Below are positions 1 to 6,257 of a stretch of DNA of 21,880 bases, piece by piece. Location of the stretch: assembly GCA_964392115.1 (NCBI GenBank), contig CAYMOU010000043.1:1-21880 (forward strand). Reading direction: 5' to 3'. Under the pieces are notes generated by a model, which saw only the letters and a program-made list of their open reading frames with translations, did no database searches and was not told the DNA's origin. Made by a program: the position numbers and the translations under genes. This DNA is from CAYXWM01 sp964392115 (GTDB taxonomy: Bacteria > Bacillota > Clostridia > Lachnospirales > WRBF01). How positions within the stretch are numbered: position 1 is the first letter of the stretch; each line of letters opens with the position of its first letter.

Positions 1-1
1 A

Positions 2-622
2 TTATGCGTACACCTCCTGTATTTTATTCACAGCTTCACGGGTAACCAGGAATGTATCGTATTTTAAGATGTCGTATACATTAATGGTGTTTACGCCGGC
101 TGTTTTAACGTTGGGGATGTTTCGTGCGGAAAGAACGATGTTTTGATCGGAACCTTCGATAACGATTAAAGCTTTGTTAAGCTTGAAGCTATCCAACACT
201 TTAGCCATTTCTTTGGTTTTAACCGCTTCTAACTTCAGTTCGTCCAGAACGATGAATTTTTTATCGGAAACCCTTGAAGAAAGGGCACACTTTAACGCCA
301 ATCTTTTTACTTTTTTGTTGATTTTGAAGGAATAATCTCTTGGTTTGGGAGCGAAGATCACGCCGCCGCCTTTCCAGTGGGGTGCTCTGATGGAGCCTTG
401 TCTTGCACGGCCGGTACCTTTTTGACGCCAGGGTTTTCTGCCGCCTCCGCGTACTTCCGCACGAGTTTTGGCTGATTGAGTGCCTTGTCTTTGGTTTGCA
501 AGATATTGAACAACAGCCATGTGAACAACGGGTTCGTTAGCTTCCACACCGAAGATATTGTCGGAAATTTCCATGTTTCCAACAACTTCTGCCTTCATAT
601 TATATACATCTACATTAGCCAT
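2..622 (-). CDS. rplD: 50S ribosomal protein L4
   Basis: This 206-residue protein is ribosomal protein L4, a 23S rRNA-binding component of the large subunit whose extended loop reaches the peptide exit tunnel. The basic loop at about residues 45-95, with GGGRKPWRQKGTGRARQGS followed by the GGGVIFAPKPRDY stretch, is the family signature, and the length is normal. The gene starts at ATG 622 and ends with TAA at positions 2-4, so it is complete. It lies 17 nt downstream of rplC in the usual S10-L3-L4 order, with the S10 operon running off the left edge. In some bacteria L4 represses this operon through the S10 leader; whether that applies here cannot be seen. Confidence 0.98.
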   Translation of the reverse strand: MANVDVYNMKAEVVGNMEISDNIFGVEANEPVVHMAVVQYLANQRQGTQSAKTRAEVRGGGRKPWRQKGTGRARQGSIRAPHWKGGGVIFAPKPRDYSFKINKKVKRLALKCALSSRVSDKKFIVLDELKLEAVKTKEMAKVLDSFKLNKALIVIEGSDQNIVLSARNIPNVKTAGVNTINVYDILKYDTFLVTREAVNKIQEVYA

Positions 623-639
623 TTAGCTGCCTCCTTTCC

Positions 640-1269
640 TTATGATTTAACGCTGTCTTTGATTACCAATACCGTTCCTTTGGGGCCCGGCACGGCACCG
701 CGAATCAGCAACAGATTTTTATCGGAGTCTGCACGAACAACCAGTAAGTTTTGAACGGTTACTTGCTCACTACCCATATGACCGGGCATGTTTTTGTTTT
801 TCTTAACTTTACCGGGAGTTGTACCGGAGCTTAAAGAACCAACGCCTCTGTGGTATTTGGAACCGTGAGACATGGGACCTCTGCTTTGTCCGTGGCGTTT
901 AATGGAACCTTGGAACCCTTTACCTTTAGAAATACCGGTAACGTCTACTCTGTCACCTTCGGCAAAAACGTCGGCTTTGATTTCGTCTCCGATTTCAAGA
1001 CCTTCGATAGATTCAAGGCGGAATTCTTTGAGTACTTTTTTGGGAGCTACTCCCACTTTATCAAAGTGTCCTTTAAGAGGTTTGGTTACGTGTTTGAGTT
1101 TCACGTCGCCAAAGCCTACTTGAACGGCATTATATCCGTCGTTTTCTTCTGTCTTTTTTTGTACGACTACGCATGGGCCTGCTTCCAGTACAGTAACCGG
1201 TACAAGGTTACCGTCTTTGGCAAATATTTGTGTCATACCGATTTTTTTGGCGATAATTGCCTTTTTCAA
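640..1269 (-). CDS. rplC: 50S ribosomal protein L3 (TTG start)
   Basis: Ribosomal protein L3 is a primary 23S rRNA-binding protein near the peptidyl transferase centre. The N-terminus KKAIIAKKIGMTQIF and the central GKGFQGSIKRHG, GPMSHGSKYHR and GHMGSEQVTVQNL segments are diagnostic. An upstream in-frame TTG at 1284 overlaps the GGAGGTG ribosome binding site, so I place the start at TTG 1269, seven nt after that site. This gives 209 residues, the usual length. About 108 nt separate it from rpsJ upstream, and rplD follows 17 nt downstream, consistent with one operon. The identification is secure and the start choice is well supported. Confidence 0.97.
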   Translation of the reverse strand: MKKAIIAKKIGMTQIFAKDGNLVPVTVLEAGPCVVVQKKTEENDGYNAVQVGFGDVKLKHVTKPLKGHFDKVGVAPKKVLKEFRLESIEGLEIGDEIKADVFAEGDRVDVTGISKGKGFQGSIKRHGQSRGPMSHGSKYHRGVGSLSSGTTPGKVKKNKNMPGHMGSEQVTVQNLLVVRADSDKNLLLIRGAVPGPKGTVLVIKDSVKS

Positions 1270-1377
1270 TACTTGCACCTCCAATATCTGATTACTAAGC
1301 TTTTACATTTGGCGGTCGATTAAATTAAATAAACGACACAAACTCAGGTTTGGATTGGATTTCAGAAATCAAAATCC

Positions 1378-1689
1378 TTACATTATTTTCAGTGTTATAT
1401 CAACACCGTCCGGTAAATCAAGTCTTGTTAAGGCATCGGCGGTTTTAGGTGTGGGCATTAAGATGTCTATAAGTCTTTTGTGAGTTTTCATTTCGAATTG
1501 CTCTCTGGAGTCTTTGTACTTATGAACCGCTCTGAGAATGGTTACCAACTCACGCTTTGTGGGCAACGGAATGGGCCCTGAGACCTTTGCTCCGGTTTTC
1601 TTTGCCGTTTCGATAATCTGAACAACAGATTGGTCAATCAGCTTATGATCGTAAGCTTTAAGGCTGATTCTGATTTTTTGGCTTGCCAC
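1378..1689 (-). CDS. rpsJ: 30S ribosomal protein S10 (GTG start)
   Basis: Ribosomal protein S10 of the small subunit, which also serves as NusE in transcription antitermination complexes. The 103-residue length and the stretches IRISLKAYDHKLIDQS, GPIPLPTKRE and FEMKTHKRLIDI are typical of the family. The start is GTG at 1689 behind AAAGGAGGAG. It is the first gene of the minus-strand ribosomal operon and is preceded by about 400 nt of untranslated leader. No gene on the same strand lies immediately upstream, so this is the operon start. Confidence 0.98.
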   Translation of the reverse strand: MASQKIRISLKAYDHKLIDQSVVQIIETAKKTGAKVSGPIPLPTKRELVTILRAVHKYKDSREQFEMKTHKRLIDILMPTPKTADALTRLDLPDGVDITLKIM

Positions 1690-2084
1690 AGACGTCTCCT
1701 CCTTTTCAACGGTTTAAACGTTTCAATTTCAACCGATAAATTTACATTCACTACACAGAACTTACTACTTACCCGTGTGTGTCTTAAACATGTGTTAAAA
1801 AAAATTTCGTGCTTTGTGTTACATCCTAAATGCTCTTGCCGTTACAAAATTTTAAACCGAACGAATATTTTAAACGGAAATCTTATTAAAACAAAACTAC
1901 CGTTTAAAATCAAGATCCCACCTATACGGTTTTAACATCAGTTCCGAAAAACAAAACAAATCAAGGTTCTTGCGAACCCGAATTATAATAGAAAAGCGGA
2001 AATCCGGTATTAAAACAGTATCATACATCCTACTTTGCAGAAATACAGAGCAAAATGTATAGCTTTGCAAAAGCTGTCACAACG
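1690..2084 (-). promoter_or_regulatory. Long structured 5' leader of the S10 operon
   Basis: This stretch holds no plausible gene. On the minus strand it contains a perfect 11-bp inverted repeat (arms at 1910-1900 and 1877-1867, ATTTTAAACGG/CCGTTTAAAAT, loop 22 nt). It also contains a GGTTC-GCAA-GAACC tetraloop hairpin (1978-1965) followed by a U-rich run, which resembles an intrinsic terminator or attenuator. Regulatory leaders are common before ribosomal operons. I cannot match this one to a named leader family, so a regulatory role is inference. Confidence 0.45.
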
Positions 2085-2090
2085 TACGTG

Positions 2091-2119
2091 ATTATATCAT
2101 AGTTTTTTTTGCCATGCAA
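2091..2119 (-). promoter_or_regulatory. Candidate sigma-A promoter of the S10 operon
   Basis: On the minus strand there is TTGCAT at 2119-2114, 17 nt, then a perfect TATAAT at 2096-2091. The predicted start near 2084 would give rpsJ a leader of about 395 nt. The -35 box is only a partial match, so the position is a prediction. Confidence 0.5.
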
Positions 2120-2184
2120 GCGTTATTTTATCAAAATATACTGTTTTTTAAAAATTTCCTATCGCAACCGCCAATAAAATATTG

Positions 2185-2190
2185 TATAAT
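2185..2190 (+). promoter_or_regulatory. Candidate -10 box for luxS-mgtA
   Basis: A perfect TATAAT lies about 345 nt upstream of luxS with only a poor -35 match (TCGCAA) 17 nt before it. Apart from the 160-bp inverted-repeat element, the interval to luxS shows no gene. A weak candidate only. Confidence 0.25.
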
Positions 2191-2340
2191 GAAGAAGATA
2201 TTGCATGGCATTGATTTTTTTGTTATTCTTGAGGAATTATTCAAGGTCTAAAAAGCTTATACGGTGGCGTTTTAGGTTCTTTTTGTAAAGGCAGTGTAAA
2301 ATTAGGTCGAAACAATTGAAACATTAATAAAACTGTGTTG

Positions 2341-2500
2341 TAATTAACGTGAGTTCGACGGAGTCAAACAATTTGCGCAGCAAATTAAATTCCGTAGGAA
2401 TTTTCACGTTTGAGTGCGTTTTTGCATGGTTTTTATGCTAAAACCGGCGAATATCAGATAGTTCGATGAAATTTTAATTTCATTGAACTCACATTAATTA
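2341..2500. repeat. 160-bp element with terminal inverted repeats upstream of luxS
   Basis: The ends are TAATTAACGTGAGTTC (2341-2356) and GAACTCACATTAATTA (2485-2500), which pair at 15 of 16 positions. Inside are further perfect palindromes: AATTTGC-GCA-GCAAATT (2370-2386), AATTCC-GTA-GGAATT (2388-2402) and an ATGAAAT/ATTTCAT hairpin near 2465-2482. There is no open reading frame. The form suggests a MITE-like or REP-like repeat. A structured leader of the luxS transcript is the alternative, since it ends 35 nt before the luxS start. Only one copy is visible in the window. Confidence 0.5.
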
Positions 2501-2535
2501 AGTATTCCCAAAATTTATATAAAAGGAGCAGGCTA

Positions 2536-3018
2536 ATGAAAAAAATTGCAAGTTTTCAAGTTAATCACATTAACTTATTGCCCGGGGTATATGTTTCCCG
2601 TAGGGATTATTTAAGCCAAGATGTATTGACTACCTTTGATTTGAGATTTACCGAGCCTAATAAGGAGCCGGTTTTGGATATACCCGCTATTCACGCCATA
2701 GAGCATTTGTGTGCCACTTTTTTAAGAAACAACCCCGAATGGGATAAAAAAATTATTTACTTTGGGCCTATGGGTTGCAGAACCGGGTTTTATTTAATAT
2801 TGGTAGGAGAGCTTGAACCGGCGGATATTTTGGATTTGTTAAAACAAACTCTGGAATTCGTTGTTTCATTCGAAGGTGAAATACCCGGGGCCTCTCCTCG
2901 TGATTGCGGAAATTACCTGGAATTAAGTTTACCAATGGCTAAATACTATTGCAAGAGGTATTTAAAAGAAGTTATTCTTAATATCACTCCGGAAAGAATG
3001 AATTATCCTCAAGATTGA
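2536..3018 (+). CDS. luxS: S-ribosylhomocysteine lyase (autoinducer-2 synthase) LuxS
   Basis: LuxS cleaves S-ribosylhomocysteine to homocysteine and DPD, the precursor of autoinducer-2, in the activated methyl cycle of the cytosol. The 160-residue protein has the expected length. The metal site is visible as H53-x2-E56-H57 (in HAIEHLC) and C124 (in SPRDCGNY), and the catalytic cysteine is C81 in GPMGCRTGFY. The start ATG 2536 follows AAAAGGAGCAGG. It lies 12 nt upstream of an Mg2+ P-type ATPase, suggesting co-transcription. A 160-bp inverted-repeat element occupies most of its leader. The identification is secure. Confidence 0.98.
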   Translation: MKKIASFQVNHINLLPGVYVSRRDYLSQDVLTTFDLRFTEPNKEPVLDIPAIHAIEHLCATFLRNNPEWDKKIIYFGPMGCRTGFYLILVGELEPADILDLLKQTLEFVVSFEGEIPGASPRDCGNYLELSLPMAKYYCKRYLKEVILNITPERMNYPQD

Positions 3019-3030
3019 AGTCGGTGACAT

Positions 3031-5694
3031 ATGAAAAAAAGAGAATTAATTAATAATTCCGCTAAAATTGCGGATAAACTCAAGGAATATTCCGCTACGC
3101 CCATTTACGCCGTTTTAAACAAATTAAAAACCAGGCAACGTGGCTTTGACGATTTTGATATTATGCTTTTGCAGGAAGAATGCGAACCCAACGAAATATC
3201 CAGGGAGAAACCCAAGCCTTGGTATGTTTTGCTGTTTAATTCTTTCGTCAATCCCTTTACGGTTGTTTTAATGTTGCTTGCCTTGGTGTCTTTTTTTACG
3301 GACGTGGTTTATGCGGCTGACGGCGAAAAGAATTTTATTACCATTATAGTAATCAGTATAATGGTAACCATCAGCGGCGGTCTAAGATATATTCAGGAAA
3401 GAAAAAGCAGCAAAGAAGCCGAGAATTTAAAATCTCTGGTTAAGACCACCTGTACAGTAAGCCGTAACAGCCAAAAACAGGAAATTGATTTGCGTGATTT
3501 GTTGCCCGGTGACATAGTCCTCCTATCCGCCGGCGACATGATACCGGCTGATTTAATGGTGCTTTCCTCGAAAGACTTATTCGTCAGCCAAAGCTCCATG
3601 ACCGGTGAATCCGAACCTGTGGAAAAATACACCGTGGACAAAAATCCCGGTGAGGACAAAAGTATTTTCGACCTGCAAAATATTTGTTTTATGGGAACAG
3701 ACGTAGTCAGCGGTTCAGCTCGCTGTGTTGTTTTAACAACCGGCGACAATACTTATTTCGGTGCTATGGCTAAAAGCTTGGCCGGTGAACGTGGTCAAAC
3801 AAGTTTTGACAGAGGCGTTAACTCCGTCAGCTGGCTTCTTATACGCTATATGCTGGTAATGGTCCCTATAGTGTTCTTCTTAAACGGTTTTGCCAAAGGC
3901 GACTGGTTAAGCGCCTTGCTGTTTGCTATCTCCATAGCCGTGGGTTTGACACCGGAAATGCTGCCTATGATAGTAACCACCAACTTGGCAAAAGGTGCTG
4001 TACGTATGGCAAAGCGTAAGACCGTAGTAAAACGCTTAAACGCCATACAAAACTTCGGCGCCATGAATATACTTTGTACCGACAAAACAGGTACTCTTAC
4101 CCATGACGAAATCGTTATCGAACGCCATTTAAACGTAGCAGGCGAAGAAGATATAAGGGTTTTACGTCATGCTTACTTAAATTCCTTCTTCCAAACAGGT
4201 ATGAAAAACCTTATAGACTTGGCTGTTATAGAACGTGGAGCGGAAAACAACTTTTCCTACTTAAACGGTATGTATACCAAGGTAGACGAAATACCCTTTG
4301 ACTTTTCCAGACGCTGTATGTCTGTAGTGTTAAAGGAAAAAAGCGGTAAAACTCAGCTTATTACCAAGGGTGCCGTTGAAGAAATGCTGGCCATATGCTC
4401 ATATGCTGAATTACACGGAGAAACCGTACCTCTGACCGAAGAAATACGCCAACAGGTCATGAAAATGTCCTCTAACTTAAACAGCGACGGTATGAGGGTA
4501 ATAGCGGTTGCACAAAAAAATAATCCTTCTTCTGAAGGTGCCTTCGGTGTTAAGGACGAAAGTGACATGACCCTTATGGGTTGCCTTGGCTTGCTTGACC
4601 CGCCGAAAGAATCCGCCGCCGAAGCCATAAAAGCTTTGAACGAATACGGCGTAACCATTAAAATACTTACCGGCGACAATGAAATAGTAGCAAAGAAAAT
4701 CTGCCGGGATGTAGGTTTGGACGTAAGCAATACGCTGCTTGGTGTTCAAGTGGAAAATATGAACGACGAAGAACTGAAAGACGAGGTAGACGAAACCACA
4801 ATTTTTGCAAAGCTTTCTCCTATGCAAAAAGCAAGGGTAGTAAAGGCTTTGCAGGAAAACGGCCATACCGTTGGTTATATGGGTGACGGCATTAACGACG
4901 CACCGGCATTAACCCAATCGGACGTAGGTATCTCTGTGGATACTGCTGTGGATATAGCCAAGGAATCTGCGGATATTATCCTTTTGGAAAAAGACTTAAT
5001 GGTGCTTGAGGAAGGCGTTATAGAAGGAAGAAAGATTTTTGGCAATATTATTAAATATATTAAAATGACTGCAAGCTCCAATTTCGGAAATATGCTTTCT
5101 GTGTTGTTTGCTTCGGTATTTTTGCCCTTCCTGCCTATGCTACCAATACAGATTTTGGTATTAAATTTGCTATACGATATTTCTCAAATTTCCATACCTT
5201 GGGATAATATGGATCCATCCTATTTAAAGAAACCCCGTCAATGGGATGCTTCGGGTATCAGCCGTTTTATGATATGGATAGGGCCTATAAGCTCTGTTTT
5301 TGATATAGCAACTTATTTATTGATGTGGTTTGTTTTTGGGGCTTCAAGCTATATTATTGGTGCCGGAACAGATGCAAACGCCGGGGTAATGGCTCTGTTT
5401 CACTCCGGTTGGTTTGTTGAAAGTTTGATTTCTCAAACTCTTATAGTACACCTTATAAGAACCAAGAAAATACCCTTTATACAAAGCCGTGCCTCCAAGC
5501 CGGTATTGTTATTAACCACCATAATTGTTTTGATAGGCTTTGCCATTCCCTTCTCTCCGCTTGGGGTATACTTAAAACTTGCTCCGCTGCCTTTGGAATA
5601 CTTCCCTTGGTTGGCAACAATTATAGTATCCTACTTTGTACTGGCACAGATTATGAAGGCAATATATATTAAGGTTTACAAAACTTGGCTTTAA
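3031..5694 (+). CDS. mgtA: MgtA-type magnesium-translocating P-type ATPase
   Basis: An 887-residue membrane cation pump of the P-type IIIB class, which imports Mg2+ at the expense of ATP. Visible landmarks in order are the actuator TGES at residue 191, the transmembrane PEMLPM at 308 (typical of MgtA/MgtB), the phosphorylated D351 in CTDKTGTLT, the GDGINDAP hinge from 618, and a C-terminal block of four to six hydrophobic segments from about residue 690. The length matches the family. It starts 12 nt after luxS with a GGTGAC ribosome binding site, so it is probably translated from a luxS-mgtA transcript. A strong terminator follows at 5724-5780. A Ca2+ pump is less likely given the PEMLPM motif. 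Confidence 0.93.
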   Translation: MKKRELINNSAKIADKLKEYSATPIYAVLNKLKTRQRGFDDFDIMLLQEECEPNEISREKPKPWYVLLFNSFVNPFTVVLMLLALVSFFTDVVYAADGEKNFITIIVISIMVTISGGLRYIQERKSSKEAENLKSLVKTTCTVSRNSQKQEIDLRDLLPGDIVLLSAGDMIPADLMVLSSKDLFVSQSSMTGESEPVEKYTVDKNPGEDKSIFDLQNICFMGTDVVSGSARCVVLTTGDNTYFGAMAKSLAGERGQTSFDRGVNSVSWLLIRYMLVMVPIVFFLNGFAKGDWLSALLFAISIAVGLTPEMLPMIVTTNLAKGAVRMAKRKTVVKRLNAIQNFGAMNILCTDKTGTLTHDEIVIERHLNVAGEEDIRVLRHAYLNSFFQTGMKNLIDLAVIERGAENNFSYLNGMYTKVDEIPFDFSRRCMSVVLKEKSGKTQLITKGAVEEMLAICSYAELHGETVPLTEEIRQQVMKMSSNLNSDGMRVIAVAQKNNPSSEGAFGVKDESDMTLMGCLGLLDPPKESAAEAIKALNEYGVTIKILTGDNEIVAKKICRDVGLDVSNTLLGVQVENMNDEELKDEVDETTIFAKLSPMQKARVVKALQENGHTVGYMGDGINDAPALTQSDVGISVDTAVDIAKESADIILLEKDLMVLEEGVIEGRKIFGNIIKYIKMTASSNFGNMLSVLFASVFLPFLPMLPIQILVLNLLYDISQISIPWDNMDPSYLKKPRQWDASGISRFMIWIGPISSVFDIATYLLMWFVFGASSYIIGAGTDANAGVMALFHSGWFVESLISQTLIVHLIRTKKIPFIQSRASKPVLLLTTIIVLIGFAIPFSPLGVYLKLAPLPLEYFPWLATIIVSYFVLAQIMKAIYIKVYKTWL

Positions 5695-5723
5695 AATTTC
5701 AGTTTGGGTAGATTTGCCAACTT

Positions 5724-5780
5724 ATAAAAAGCTTTAACATAGGGTGTTGATTGCATTTACCTTATGTTAAAGCTTTTTAT
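5724..5780 (+). terminator. Intrinsic terminator after mgtA
   Basis: A perfect 18-bp stem, ATAAAAAGCTTTAACATA (5724-5741) with its complement at 5763-5780, encloses a 21-nt loop. The 3' arm carries its own T-run, and because of the symmetry the hairpin could act in both directions. Confidence 0.85.
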
Positions 5781-5871
5781 ATTTAATCTAAGCTTGTTAT
5801 TAACCATACGTATATATCTTTTCGAATTACAAATAATTTTTATTATAGTACAGAATGAAAGAGGAAGATAT

Positions 5872-6057
5872 ATGGAAAATTACGCAAACAATCCGGAAAT
5901 ACCCATAGGCTTGGGCATGGCACTGGCCATGAACCGAGAAGCCATGAATTCTTTCGCAAGTATGCCGGCACAGCAACAGCAGCAAATTATCGAGCAAACC
6001 CATTCAATAAGGTCAAAAGAAGAAATGAGAGCCTTTGTACAATCGCTTGTTCAATAA
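5872..6057 (+). CDS. Small conserved-looking protein, 61 residues
   Basis: I do not recognise a function. The start at ATG 5872 is supported by GAGGAAG seven nt upstream; the longer reading from 5764 begins inside the mgtA terminator and is rejected. The product has an N-terminal hydrophobic, glycine-containing patch (PIGLGMALAMNREAM), a glutamine run (residues 34-38) and a C-terminal amphipathic part with SIRSKEEMRAFVQSL. It has no signal peptide or cysteines. It is bounded by the mgtA terminator and its own terminator at 6079-6102, so it looks like a single-gene unit. I have seen proteins of this general pattern in Clostridia, always of unknown role. Confidence 0.75.
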   Translation: MENYANNPEIPIGLGMALAMNREAMNSFASMPAQQQQQIIEQTHSIRSKEEMRAFVQSLVQ

Positions 6058-6078
6058 TGTATTAATGAAATAATAATA

Positions 6079-6102
6079 AAGGATGCCCTGCGTCCTTTTT
6101 TT
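6079..6102 (+). terminator. Intrinsic terminator of the 61-residue gene
   Basis: An AAGGATGC-CCT-GCGTCCTT hairpin (6079-6097) runs into seven T residues, 21 nt after the stop codon. Confidence 0.85.
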
Positions 6103-6129
6103 ATTTCTATACCCAAATGAACAAGGAAT

Positions 6130-6224
6130 AGTAACAAAAGCTATTCTTCGTGAACGGTTCGCTCATGTGTTTTTCAAGGAAAACCACCGGTCGCTCACCA
6201 CTACGAATATACGCTTTTGTTACT
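6130..6224. repeat. 95-bp interrupted inverted repeat between convergent genes
   Basis: Perfect 12-bp arms AGTAACAAAAGC (6130-6141) and GCTTTTGTTACT (6213-6224) flank a core. The core holds further imperfect pairing (ATTCTTCGT against ACGAATAT) and two related GGTTCGCTCA/GGTCGCTCAC segments. It lies just past the stop of the minus-strand protease part at 6258 and may be its terminator, or a small non-coding repeat. Confidence 0.4.
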
Positions 6225-6257
6225 CTTTAATTAGCATTTGACTATATTTCCTAAAAA

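Noticed and set aside
850..1323. Plus-strand frames opposite rplC and other long antisense frames over phoA, mgtA and the S8 parts
   Set aside because: They are shadows of strongly conserved genes on the other strand and lack ribosome binding sites and recognisable domains.
5764..5871. Longer version of the small gene, starting at 5764
   Set aside because: The start lies within the 3' arm of the mgtA terminator, and ATG 5872 has a good ribosome binding site.
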